51,551 bases of DNA from Ruminococcus sp. (GTDB lineage: Bacteria; Bacillota; Clostridia; Oscillospirales; Ruminococcaceae): NCBI GenBank assembly GCA_017437285.1, contig JAFSBM010000119.1, positions 1-51,551 of the forward strand, read 5' to 3'. The position numbers and the translations under genes are program-made. The notes below the pieces were generated by a model. The model did no database searches, was not told the origin of the DNA, and worked only from the letters and a program-made list of their open reading frames with translations. This document shows positions 8,168 to 17,134 of this stretch, piece by piece. Position 1 is the stretch's first letter. Each line of letters starts with the position of its first letter.

Positions 8168-8196
8168 TTGCTTTTTTTGTCTGAAAATGGTATAAT
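8168..8196 (+). promoter_or_regulatory. Promoter for the repeat-solenoid ATPase
   Basis: TTGCTT (8168-8173), 17-nt spacer, TATAAT (8191-8196), about 31 bases before the start codon. Confidence 0.7.
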
Positions 8197-8226
8197 AAAA
8201 CAAAAGCTGTTAAACGAGGTGAAATG

Positions 8227-11200
8227 ATGTCGAAAGATTATGAATTTAAAATTCAGAGTTTTGCTCCGGATGAAGATTTGACAGATGATGTCAGCAAAAT
8301 GTATATGGACATGCTTGATAATCTTATGAAGAACAAGCAAGTCAGAAATATCGCTATGACAGGCGATTTGGGTATAGGTAAAAGTACGCTTATACGTAAC
8401 TATGAAAGGAAATATCCTAAATCTTTTTCCAGAAAAAAGTATGTTTATCTTTCTGTCACTGATATGAAAGTGAAATCAGCTGGAGAGGCTTTACAAAATG
8501 AACTTGAAGAACGACTGCTTAAACAGCTTCTTGTAATCTGCAATAAAGAGGAAATGATAGGCTCCCACTACCGCCCTGTTCCTGAAAAAAATGTCGGAGC
8601 GATACCATATATATTGGCAGCCATAGCCATTCTTTTAATTGCTTGGGCTTTAGGTATACTTCCTTACGCAAGTGAATACACATATATTAATATTGGTGCA
8701 GCGGTTCTTGCCGCAATTCCATTGTTCTATCTTTTTTATAAGATTTGCAAGCATTATAAATTACCCAGCTTTGAATTCAACTTCGGCGGTGAAAAAAATA
8801 ATGGCAATGCAGCAGCTGAACACACGGAGGCAGAAGAAACCCTCGACAAGAATATGACTGACATAGTTTATCTTATGGAGAGGATATACAAAAAATCCGC
8901 AAAGGTGCTTGTTGTTGAGGACCTTGACCGCTACGGTGCGGATATATGTATACCCATTATTGAAAAGTTTCGTGAGATAAATGTGCTTGTAAATCAGCGT
9001 ATACGCTTTCTTCACGGCGACAAAGAGCCTTTCCGCTTTGTGTATATTCTGAAAGATGATATCTTTTCCCAAATGATGCAGGATAAAAATAAACCTTCTG
9101 CTTCGCAATATGATATCTTCTCAGAAATGCCACAAGATGAAAACAAATCTTCTGTTCCGCCCTCAAAATATTTTGACGGTATACTGCCTGTTGTTCCTCA
9201 GCTTGGTCATGCAAACAGTGCGGATTATCTTATTGGCAAGCGTGAGTGGAACACAAAATATAATATTGAAGAAGATTTCATTTACGATGTATCAAAATAT
9301 ATTTATGATTATCGTCAGATACGTGCTATTGAAAATGAATTTAATATATTCCGTGAGGTTGCTGAGGATAAAATAAAAGACGAATCTAAAATCAATGCTA
9401 CTGAACTTATGGCATTCTGTATTTATAAGCATTTCTACCCCGAGGAATACTACAAAATCAGAACTCAGCCTGAACAGGAACTTATAAGTTATGTTTTTGA
9501 AAAAGAAATTCACGACATCACAACCGATGCAAGTGAGTATTTTATCAAAAATACAATTATATCAAATGAAGTCAAACTTCCAACTGATGATAGAAAGAAA
9601 ACTCTATTCAATAAAATTACAATCGACATATTACGATATCTTTTCCCTGATAATAGCATAAATAATGTTCTCGTCGAATTTGATAAATTAGCGAAAAATA
9701 TAACATTAGAGAACGTTTTAAAAATAGAGAAACAATTACATAAATCAAGTGCTTATTATATTGATTTCAGATTAATTCTCGCTATATACGCAGCTATATG
9801 TACATCTGAAGATTCAAGTAAAAACGAAAAAATTTTTGAATTTCAGAAAAAGCTTATGAACGAATGTGACGAAAACGCCAAAAATGCAAGCTGTGATAAT
9901 GCAAAAGAAAAATTTGCTTTTTATTACGCAATGTCTCTTGTTAATGCAACAGTAGGAATAACAGATTCTCCTGAAAGAATCAGATTAGCCGAAAAAATCA
10001 AAACAGAAATTTTTGATAAATATCAAACTCCTGAAATTGCAGAAGCTTACGCAATGGCTCTTGCTAATGCAACATGCGAAATGACAGATTCAAGGAAAAT
10101 CGAAGATATTGCTGAGAAAATCAAAACAGAAATTCTTGAAAAATATCAGACTCCTGAAATTGCCAATCAATACGCAATGGCTCTTGTTAATGCAACAGCC
10201 AAAATGACAGATTCTGATAAAATTCAAGAAAAAGCTGAAATAATCAATGAACTTCTTGAAAAATATCAGACTCCTGAAATTGCACTTCAATACGCAATGG
10301 CTCTTGTTAATGCAACAATAGGAATAACAGATTCTGATAAAATTCAAGAAAAAGTTGATATAATCAATGAACTTCTTGAAAAATATCAGACTCCTGAAAT
10401 TGCACTTCGATACGCAATGGCTCTTGTTAATGCAACAATAGGAATAACAGATTCTGATAAAATTCAAGAAAAAGCTGAAATAATCAAAAAACTTCTTGAA
10501 AAATATCAGACTCCTGAAATTGCACATTGTTATTCAGCGGCTCTTGGTAATGCAACAAATATAATGACAGATTCTGGTAAAATTCAAGAAAAAGCTGAAA
10601 TAATCAAAGAACTTCTTGAAAAATATCAGACTCCTAAAATTGCACTTGAATATGCAAATGCTCTTGTTAATGCAACATACGAAATGACAGATACAAAGAA
10701 AATCGAAGATATTGCCGAGAAAATCAAAACAGAACTTCTTGCCTTTGAAAAATATCAGACTCCTGAAATTGCACTTGAATACGCAATAGCTCTTGTTAAT
10801 GCAACAGTAAAAATACAAGATGCAACGAAAATCGTAGATATTGCTGAGAAAATCAAAACAGAAATTCTCGAAAAATATCAGACTCCTGAAATTGCACTTG
10901 AATACGCAAAGACTCTTGTTAATGCAACATACGAAATGACAGATTCTGATAAAATTCAAGAAAAAGCTGAAATAATCAATGAACTTCTTGAAAAATATCA
11001 GACTCCTGAAATTGCACTTCAATACGCAATGGCTCTTGTTAATGCAGCATTCAAAATGACAGATACAAAGAAAATCGTAGATATTGCCAAGAAAATCAAA
11101 ACAAAAATTCTTGAAAAATATCAGACTCCTGAAATTGTCAATCAATACGCAAAGGCTCTTGCTATTGTAACAGACAAAATTGAATCTGCCGAAATATGTG

Positions 11201-11577
11201 AAACTATAGCAGATAACTTCAAAAATGAATATCTATCGCAGGAAAAATATCAAACCCAAGAAATATATGAAAATTATGGTATGATACTTAACAATATCGC
11301 TGAAAGCATGGAAACAAGTGGTGAAATATTAAATATCGCTGATAGGTACTATTCTGAAATACTAATAAATGAAACATACAGAATAGATAAAATTGAAATG
11401 ATTTATACAAATATTCTCAACCTTGCAGCTAAAAAAATTCCTGACAGCATAAACGCTTCTGAGATACAAGAACGTATAAGATATTCAGAACTAAACGAAA
11501 AATTCGAAAGATTACTTAATGAACTAAATGACCCGAAGATAATTTCTGAAAAATATGGCACAAATATAACCCAATAA
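8227..11577 (+). CDS. YobI/KAP-like membrane P-loop ATPase fused to a 40-residue tandem-repeat alpha-solenoid
   Basis: The protein has about 1116 residues; of the tandem ATGs (8224, 8227) the second is better spaced from GAGGTG. Numbering from 8224: Walker A GDLGIGKST (47-55), two adjacent membrane helices (about 126-147 and 155-174), Walker B VLVVEDLDR (228-236), and the block FVYILKDDIF followed by YFDGILPVVP, which resembles YobI-like and KAP P-loop NTPases with an inserted membrane hairpin. A helical linker leads to about eleven units starting KYQTPEIA (residues 599 to about 1050), each a predicted helix-turn-helix, with diverged units at both ends. Several units are almost identical in DNA, so the array is young. 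The gene is monocistronic with its own promoter and terminator. The architecture recalls antiphage or STAND-like sensors; function is inferred, not shown. Confidence 0.75.
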   Translation: MSKDYEFKIQSFAPDEDLTDDVSKMYMDMLDNLMKNKQVRNIAMTGDLGIGKSTLIRNYERKYPKSFSRKKYVYLSVTDMKVKSAGEALQNELEERLLKQLLVICNKEEMIGSHYRPVPEKNVGAIPYILAAIAILLIAWALGILPYASEYTYINIGAAVLAAIPLFYLFYKICKHYKLPSFEFNFGGEKNNGNAAAEHTEAEETLDKNMTDIVYLMERIYKKSAKVLVVEDLDRYGADICIPIIEKFREINVLVNQRIRFLHGDKEPFRFVYILKDDIFSQMMQDKNKPSASQYDIFSEMPQDENKSSVPPSKYFDGILPVVPQLGHANSADYLIGKREWNTKYNIEEDFIYDVSKYIYDYRQIRAIENEFNIFREVAEDKIKDESKINATELMAFCIYKHFYPEEYYKIRTQPEQELISYVFEKEIHDITTDASEYFIKNTIISNEVKLPTDDRKKTLFNKITIDILRYLFPDNSINNVLVEFDKLAKNITLENVLKIEKQLHKSSAYYIDFRLILAIYAAICTSEDSSKNEKIFEFQKKLMNECDENAKNASCDNAKEKFAFYYAMSLVNATVGITDSPERIRLAEKIKTEIFDKYQTPEIAEAYAMALANATCEMTDSRKIEDIAEKIKTEILEKYQTPEIANQYAMALVNATAKMTDSDKIQEKAEIINELLEKYQTPEIALQYAMALVNATIGITDSDKIQEKVDIINELLEKYQTPEIALRYAMALVNATIGITDSDKIQEKAEIIKKLLEKYQTPEIAHCYSAALGNATNIMTDSGKIQEKAEIIKELLEKYQTPKIALEYANALVNATYEMTDTKKIEDIAEKIKTELLAFEKYQTPEIALEYAIALVNATVKIQDATKIVDIAEKIKTEILEKYQTPEIALEYAKTLVNATYEMTDSDKIQEKAEIINELLEKYQTPEIALQYAMALVNAAFKMTDTKKIVDIAKKIKTKILEKYQTPEIVNQYAKALAIVTDKIESAEICETIADNFKNEYLSQEKYQTQEIYENYGMILNNIAESMETSGEILNIADRYYSEILINETYRIDKIEMIYTNILNLAAKKIPDSINASEIQERIRYSELNEKFERLLNELNDPKIISEKYGTNITQ
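10018..11244 (+). repeat. Coding tandem repeats of 120-129 bp in the ATPase
   Basis: Units start at 10018, 10141, 10261, 10381, 10501, 10621, 10750, 10873, 10993 and 11116, with an eleventh diverged unit at 11245. Periods are 120 bp, or 123/129 bp where one or three codons are added. The second half of each unit comes in two interchangeable forms, one with DKIQEKAEII and one with KIEDIAEKIKT. Units at 10261 and 10381 differ at about five bases. Variation concentrates just after EIA and around the TDS turn. Confidence 0.9.
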
Positions 11578-11581
11578 CCCC

Positions 11582-11620
11582 ACCCCCACAGCCTGCAACT
11601 GTGGGGGTATTATTATCTTC
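11582..11620 (+). terminator. Terminator of the ATPase gene
   Basis: ACCCCCACAG (11582-11591), loop CCTGCAA, CTGTGGGGGT (11599-11608), then ATTATTATCTTC. Confidence 0.8.
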
Positions 11621-11681
11621 ACCAATAAAATCACCGCAGTAAAAGGCTATTTGTAAAAACTCCCGAAACGACAAAAATCCC

Positions 11682-11710
11682 ATTGACAATATAACCAAAG
11701 CGTATTATAA
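11682..11710 (+). promoter_or_regulatory. Promoter for the P-type ATPase
   Basis: TTGACA (11682-11687), 17-nt spacer, TATAAT (11705-11710): perfect consensus. Confidence 0.85.
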
Positions 11711-11777
11711 TAAAATAGTAAACATTTACAAAATGTTAGTGCAACATAACACATGATATAAGGAGGTAAATTTAATT

Positions 11778-14390
11778 ATGTCAGCACACAGCAAATCAAA
11801 TGAGGAGATACTCAACGAGTATAAAGTGAGTGTCGAAAAGGGGTTATCCGATGCGGAGGTTACAGCCAACCGTGAAAAATACGGTGAAAATAAGCTCCGT
11901 GAGAAAAAGAAGAAAACTACTCTCCAGCGTTTTTTGGAGCAGTTCAAGGACGTTATGATTATTATTCTGCTCATTGCGGCAGTAATTTCATTCGTTGTTG
12001 CAATTATTGAGGGCAATCCCAAGGAGTTCTTTGAACCCGTTCTCATTCTCCTTATCGTTGTTCTCAACGCAATTATGGGTGTTGTTCAGGAAAGCAAGGC
12101 TGAAAAGGCTCTCGATGCTCTCCAGAATTTATCGGCTCCCCATGCCCGTGTTATCAGAAACGGCGTTGAAAAAGTAATTGATGCCGCTGAACTCGTTCCG
12201 GGAGATGTTATTCACCTTGAAGCAGGCGATTTCGTACCTGCGGATTCACGTCTTATCCACAGCGTTAGCCTTAAATCAGAGGAATCCGCCCTCACAGGTG
12301 AATCAGTTCCCAGCGAAAAGGACGCTTATGCTCCCGTTGAGGAAAATGCTCCTATAGGCGACAGAACAAATATGGTATTCTCAGGCTGTTCCGTTACATA
12401 TGGTACTGCAACTGCTGTTGTAACTTCCACAGGTATGAATACCGAAATGGGTAAAATCGCAAATCTTCTTGACAACGAAAGCGATTCACAGACTCCCCTC
12501 CAGCAGAAGCTTGCACAGCTTGGTAAATACCTCGGAATTATGGCTCTTGCCGCTTGTGCAATTATTTTCGTTGTAGGAATTATCAACGGTATTCCTGCTC
12601 TTGAAATCTTTATGACTGCTATCTCCCTCGCAGTTTCAGCTATTCCTGAGGGACTTCCTGCAATTGTTACAATCGTTCTTTCTATCGGTGTTCAGCGTAT
12701 GGTTAAGAAAAACGCTCTTATCAGACGACTTCCTGCCGTTGAAACTCTCGGAAGCGCATCTGTTATCTGCTCCGATAAGACAGGTACTCTTACACAGAAC
12801 AAAATGACAGTTGTAAAGGCTTATATCGACAATGCAGATGATGTTGTTCTCGTTGATGAAAATTGTCCCGAGGACATCAAAAAGCTCCTTATGATTGGTG
12901 CTTTATGCTGTGACGGCAGCGTTTCTTTTGAAAACGGCGAAGAACAGCATATCGGTGACCCAACAGAAACTGCAATTGTTCTTGCGGCTCACAAAAACGG
13001 TATGCCAAAGGACGAAATCAATGCACAGCATAACCGTGTAGGCGAAATTCCTTTCGATTCCGACAGAAAGCTTATGACATCTATCAACAAGTTCGGTGAC
13101 AAGAATATTGTTATCGTAAAGGGTGCTTTTGATATGATGGCTGAACGCTGCACAGGCGGAAATATCGCAAAGGCTAAGGAAATTACAGAGAAAATGAGTG
13201 CTGACGCTCTCCGTGTTCTCGCTATCGGCTACAAGGAAATTGATACAATTCCAGCTGAACTTACATCAGAGGAAATCGAAAACGGACTCACTCTTGCAGG
13301 TCTTGTGGGAATGATTGACCCGCCCCGTCCTGAGGCAAGAGATGCCGTTGCTGTATGCCGTCAGGCAGGTATCCGCCCTGTTATGATTACAGGCGACCAC
13401 GTTATTACAGCTGCCGCTATTGCTAAGGATTTAGGTATTCTCGTTGAGGGTGACAGAGCTATCACAGGTGCAGAACTTGACGCTATGTCTGAGGAAGAAC
13501 TCGACAAGCAGGTTGAATCAATCAGCGTTTATGCACGAGTTTCCCCCGAAAATAAAATCCGTATTGTCAAGGCTTGGCAGAAAAAGGACCAGGTTGTATC
13601 AATGACAGGTGACGGTGTAAATGACGCTCCTGCACTTAAAGCTGCTGATATCGGCTGTGCAATGGGTATTACAGGTACAGACGTTGCTAAGGGTGCATCT
13701 GATATGACTCTCACAGACGACAACTTTGCTACAATCGTTGACGCTGTAAGAGAGGGTAGAGGTATCTACGCAAACATCAAAAAGGTTGTGGGATTCCTCC
13801 TTGGTACAAACATCGGTGAAGTTATCCTCGTATTCTTTGCAATGCTTCTTTGGCACAAAACTCCCCTGCTTTCAATGCAGCTTCTTATGATTAACCTCGT
13901 AACAGACTCACTTCCTGCAATTGCCCTCGGTATGGAGGACGTTGACAAGGACATTATGACACGTAAGCCAAAGCCTAAGAATGAGGGACTTTTCGCCAAC
14001 GGTTTCGGTGTGCGTATAATTTTACAGGGCTTTATGTTCGGTATTCTCTCACTTGCTGCCTTTAGAATCGGCGAAACAAATCTCGGATTACAGGGCGGTC
14101 AGACAATGGCATTTTTCGTTCTTGCTATGTCACAGGTTCTCCAGTCATTCAATATGAGAAGTGACCGTTCACTTTTCAAGACAGGAATTTTCACCAACAA
14201 GACTTTGAACAAGGCTGTACTTGTATCAATTGCACTTGTTCTTATTGTACTTTTCACTCCTGTCCGTGTAATTTTCGGACTTGCAACACTTCCTGCAACT
14301 TACTATTTAATCAGCGTGGGACTTTTCCTTATCCCGACAGTTATTATGGAAGTTTCAAAGGCACTTGGTCTTATAAAGCACAACGACTAA
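11778..14390 (+). CDS. P2A-type cation-transporting ATPase, probably calcium
   Basis: The 870-residue full-length P-ATPase has the actuator motif TGES (173-176), the ion-site helix PEGLP (290-294), the phosphorylation site DKTGTLT with D333, and the hinge GDGVNDAP (611-618). The PEGLPAIVT sequence of TM4 and the C-terminal six-helix bundle place it with SERCA/PMCA-like pumps, which export Ca2+ at the expense of ATP. The start has AAGGAGG upstream. It is monocistronic with a consensus promoter and terminator. Specificity for Ca2+ over Mn2+ is family-based inference. Confidence 0.92.
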   Translation: MSAHSKSNEEILNEYKVSVEKGLSDAEVTANREKYGENKLREKKKKTTLQRFLEQFKDVMIIILLIAAVISFVVAIIEGNPKEFFEPVLILLIVVLNAIMGVVQESKAEKALDALQNLSAPHARVIRNGVEKVIDAAELVPGDVIHLEAGDFVPADSRLIHSVSLKSEESALTGESVPSEKDAYAPVEENAPIGDRTNMVFSGCSVTYGTATAVVTSTGMNTEMGKIANLLDNESDSQTPLQQKLAQLGKYLGIMALAACAIIFVVGIINGIPALEIFMTAISLAVSAIPEGLPAIVTIVLSIGVQRMVKKNALIRRLPAVETLGSASVICSDKTGTLTQNKMTVVKAYIDNADDVVLVDENCPEDIKKLLMIGALCCDGSVSFENGEEQHIGDPTETAIVLAAHKNGMPKDEINAQHNRVGEIPFDSDRKLMTSINKFGDKNIVIVKGAFDMMAERCTGGNIAKAKEITEKMSADALRVLAIGYKEIDTIPAELTSEEIENGLTLAGLVGMIDPPRPEARDAVAVCRQAGIRPVMITGDHVITAAAIAKDLGILVEGDRAITGAELDAMSEEELDKQVESISVYARVSPENKIRIVKAWQKKDQVVSMTGDGVNDAPALKAADIGCAMGITGTDVAKGASDMTLTDDNFATIVDAVREGRGIYANIKKVVGFLLGTNIGEVILVFFAMLLWHKTPLLSMQLLMINLVTDSLPAIALGMEDVDKDIMTRKPKPKNEGLFANGFGVRIILQGFMFGILSLAAFRIGETNLGLQGGQTMAFFVLAMSQVLQSFNMRSDRSLFKTGIFTNKTLNKAVLVSIALVLIVLFTPVRVIFGLATLPATYYLISVGLFLIPTVIMEVSKALGLIKHND

Positions 14391-14397
14391 TATATAA

Positions 14398-14427
14398 TGC
14401 GGCGGATTTATTTCTGCCGCATTTTTG
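14398..14427 (+). terminator. Terminator of the P-type ATPase gene
   Basis: TGCGGC (14398-14403) pairs with GCCGCA (14416-14421), then TTTTTGTT. Confidence 0.75.
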
Positions 14428-14457
14428 TTATTCCTGTGGTATAACAACGGATATTAT

Positions 14458-14532
14458 CTCCAAGGGATGTTGACGAAGCAGATGTCGTACATAGCTGTTT
14501 TTTCTCAAAAGGGGTTTTTAGAGATGCCCTTA
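14458..14532 (-). mobile_element. Truncated copy of TIR element B
   Basis: The reverse complement matches the left half of 7998-8159, including GGGGTTTTTAGAGATGCCCT at the outer end and TGACGAAGCAGATG in the interior. The other half is missing. Confidence 0.7.
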
Positions 14533-14625
14533 TGCAAAATATATATTGCTGTATGAATAAAATAACGGCTATCCGCCGCTGCTTTAAAGAATTTTTGTAA
14601 ATATTAACAAATTCCGCTATATAAC

Positions 14626-14654
14626 TTGATTTTTGCCAAATTATGGTGTATAAT
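14626..14654 (+). promoter_or_regulatory. Promoter for the Big2/dockerin protein
   Basis: TTGATT (14626-14631), 17-nt spacer, TATAAT (14649-14654). The -10 runs directly into the first hairpin of repeat C, as at 3505. Confidence 0.75.
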
Positions 14655-14790
14655 TATAGTGAAAGTCAAATATAATTTGACATTCACTATAATTAATTAT
14701 TTAAAGTGCCTCGCACATCCGCAAACTAAAGTTTGCTCCGTGCGGATCGGCAAATAGCAAACGCCAAAAGATTTTGTCGTTTGCTATAAT
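14653..14790 (+). repeat. Structured leader repeat C, full copy
   Basis: Hairpin 1 pairs ATTATAGTGA with TCACTATAAT and an inner GTCAAAT with ATTTGAC. Next comes AAAGTGCCTCGCAC, then ATCCGC/GCGGAT enclosing GCAAAC-TAAA-GTTTGC, then AGCAAACG/CGTTTGCT. The same unit appears shortened at 3509-3607 and inverted at 24559-24645. Confidence 0.85.
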
Positions 14791-14867
14791 TTGTTATAAA
14801 ATAAGGGAGTATATTCATAGAAGTTGTGGGAATTGGTGTGAATTACTTCCATACAGAGGGAGAAATT

Positions 14868-17075
14868 ATGAATACAAAAAAAATTACATCAGCATTTTTA
14901 GCTACAGCATTCTGCTTAGGTTCAATTATGCCTGCAACAGGATATGCGACAACATATACCGTTGATACAGGTATTGGCAATCTTTACAGCGAATCCAAAG
15001 ACAATACAGGCGATATTGACGTTAACGGTTCAATTGACGCAGCAGACGCTTCAAAAATTCTCGTTGAATATTCCGCAATTTCAACAGGAAAAACTTCTAC
15101 ACTTACTGAGGCTGAGCAAAAACGTGCTGATGTTGACAAAAGCGGCTCTATTGATTCAGTAGATGCTTCATATGTTCTTGGTTACTATGCCTATGTTTCA
15201 ACAGGCGGAGAATCATCTCTTGCCGAATTCATAGCAGGTACACATAAGCCTCCAACGACTGCTACTACTACAAAGCCTTCCACAACTACTACAAAACCTG
15301 CTACAACTACAACTAAGAAAACCACTACAACTACAGCAAAGCCTACTACAACTACTGCAAAGCCTACTACAACTACAGCAAAGCCAACAACCACTACTGC
15401 AAAGCCTACTACAACTACTGCAAAGCCTACAACTACTACTACAAAACCAACAACCACAACTACAACCACTACACAGCCTGTTGTTACAACAACTACAACT
15501 TCTGCAAAGGTTTCAGATATCCGCATTACACGTAATGAAATGCTTGTAAATGCAGGTGAAGGTGCTTTAGCGGCATATGTAACAATGCTCCCCGATAATG
15601 CGGTAAATAAGGCTGAAAAGTGGACAAGCTCCAATGAAAATATCGCCGTTGTTGACGGCGAGGGCTGGGTAATCGGTGTTTCAGAGGGTGAATGTATCAT
15701 CACTGTTACAAGCGTTGATAACCCCGATGTTTCCGCACAGATTAAGGTTACTGTAAAGGATACAAGACACGTTAAGTCAATCAAGCTTACACGCAGCGAA
15801 GTTGTTATGGAAACAGGTACAGCTGAACTTGCAGCAAGAGTAACAATGCTTCCCGAAACAGCTATAAATAAAAATGAAATATGGACAAGCTCAAAGCCTG
15901 AGGTTGCAACAGTTGACAACGAGGGCTGGGTTACTGCTCTTACTCCCGGTGTTACAGTTATCATCGTTACAAGTGAGGATAACCCTGCTGTATTCTCTCA
16001 CGTTATAGTTTCAGTTGTTGAAAAGGGTGCATCTACAACTACAACTCCACCTGCAACTACACAGACAACAACCACTACTGCACAGCCAACAACAACCACT
16101 ACAACTACTATAACATCAACTACTACATCATCAACAACTACTACCACAACTACAACTGTTCCTGCAGCAACAACTACTGTATACGTTCCCGTTCAGGAAA
16201 TTGTTGTACAGAATAAAGAAATCAAAATGACAGTTGATAGTACAGCAAAGGCTGCGATTGCAGTTCTTCCTGAAAATGCAACTGATAAATCTGTAAGGTG
16301 GATAAGCACCGATGAATCAATTGCCACAGTTGATGAAAACGGTGTAATTACAGCGAAAAAAGAGGGCAAATGCCTTATTTACGCTATCAGCAAGGATAAT
16401 CCCATAGCGTCTGCTTCTATCACTGTAGATGCAAACAACAACAAGACAGTTACTGAAATCAAGCTTGATAAATATGAAATGACTCTCCCTGTAGGCGGAA
16501 CTGATATTGCGTGGGTAACAATGCTTCCTACTGACGCTGAAAACAAGGACGAGCTTTGGGTTTCTGACAACACCGATATTGCAACTGTTGACAAAATGGG
16601 TTGGGTAACAGGTAAATCTGTAGGTGAATGTAAGATTACAGTTTACAGCGTTGATAATTCCAGTGTCAAGGCTGAAATCAAGGTTACAGTAACAAACGGA
16701 CCTGTTGAAGCTCCTAAGTATACATTCAGCCAGATTGCTCCCGGAAAGTCAACTGCAAAAGAAATCGCATTCCTCACACCATTCCCCGAAAAGGCTGACG
16801 GATTGTTCATTTTCGATTACTTCATTACTGACGCTAACGGCAAAAAGCGACTTGTTACAACACCTGTTATTGATTCTAATGACATAAATCAGGTTATAAC
16901 AATGCTTACAGCTGACACAAATCATTTCTCAGCTGAGCTTTTTGTTACAAATCTCAACACATCAAGCAGAGCAAAGATTGGTACTTACAATTTCACAATC
17001 AATCCAAGAAATGCTGAAACAGTAGATGAATCAATTACATACGCATTTGAATATATCGGCGGAATTGCAGACTGA
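14868..17075 (+). CDS. Secreted Big2-domain surface protein with N-terminal type I dockerin
   Basis: The protein has 735 residues from the ATG at 14868 (GAGGGAGA upstream); an in-frame ATG 14 codons earlier lacks a ribosome site and would spoil the signal peptide. Domains: signal peptide 1-28, dockerin at about 48-112 (GDIDVNGSIDAADASKIL and ADVDKSGSIDSVDASYVL), a Thr/Lys/Pro linker (about 128-225), then four bacterial Ig-like (Big2) domains recognised by repeated W(T/I)S and TVDxxGWVTG motifs, interrupted by a second Thr linker, and a C-terminal beta-rich domain. A dockerin next to the signal peptide instead of at the C-terminus is less usual. It is probably displayed on or assembled into a scaffoldin complex. 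No catalytic domain is seen. Confidence 0.88.
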   Translation: MNTKKITSAFLATAFCLGSIMPATGYATTYTVDTGIGNLYSESKDNTGDIDVNGSIDAADASKILVEYSAISTGKTSTLTEAEQKRADVDKSGSIDSVDASYVLGYYAYVSTGGESSLAEFIAGTHKPPTTATTTKPSTTTTKPATTTTKKTTTTTAKPTTTTAKPTTTTAKPTTTTAKPTTTTAKPTTTTTKPTTTTTTTTQPVVTTTTTSAKVSDIRITRNEMLVNAGEGALAAYVTMLPDNAVNKAEKWTSSNENIAVVDGEGWVIGVSEGECIITVTSVDNPDVSAQIKVTVKDTRHVKSIKLTRSEVVMETGTAELAARVTMLPETAINKNEIWTSSKPEVATVDNEGWVTALTPGVTVIIVTSEDNPAVFSHVIVSVVEKGASTTTTPPATTQTTTTTAQPTTTTTTTITSTTTSSTTTTTTTTVPAATTTVYVPVQEIVVQNKEIKMTVDSTAKAAIAVLPENATDKSVRWISTDESIATVDENGVITAKKEGKCLIYAISKDNPIASASITVDANNNKTVTEIKLDKYEMTLPVGGTDIAWVTMLPTDAENKDELWVSDNTDIATVDKMGWVTGKSVGECKITVYSVDNSSVKAEIKVTVTNGPVEAPKYTFSQIAPGKSTAKEIAFLTPFPEKADGLFIFDYFITDANGKKRLVTTPVIDSNDINQVITMLTADTNHFSAELFVTNLNTSSRAKIGTYNFTINPRNAETVDESITYAFEYIGGIAD

Positions 17076-17099
17076 TTTACAGATATCTGGATATAAAAG

Positions 17100-17134
17100 T
17101 AACGGCAGGTGTAAAACCTGCCGTTATTTGTTTT
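17100..17134. terminator. Convergent bidirectional terminator
   Basis: TAACGGCAGGT/ACCTGCCGTTA, an 11-pair perfect stem with loop GTAAA, with TTTGTTTT on the plus side and a shorter T run on the minus side. It serves the Big2 gene and the amylomaltase gene. Confidence 0.8.

Larger units (their letters stand above)
14391..14867 (+). other. 477-bp gene-free stretch before the Big2/dockerin gene
   Basis: It holds, in order, the terminator of the P-type ATPase, half of TIR element B, a promoter (14626-14654) and structured repeat C (14653-14790), then a GAGGGAGA ribosome site. The transcript leader is about 207 nt long and consists mostly of repeat C. Confidence 0.8.

Noticed and set aside
10090-11145. 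Two repetitive minus-strand ORFs (145 and 203 aa) opposite the ATPase repeats
   Set aside because: They are antisense shadows of the 120-bp coding repeats, with no ribosome sites or promoters, and their Cys/Phe-rich periodicity follows from the plus-strand codons.
10018-11244. CRISPR-like direct repeats
   Set aside because: The periodic units are in-frame protein repeats of 40 codons with no unique spacers.
15191-15964. 257-aa Val-rich minus-strand ORF
   Set aside because: Reverse shadow of the Thr-rich linker and Big2 domains; ACA/ACT codons read as TGT/AGT/GTx in reverse.
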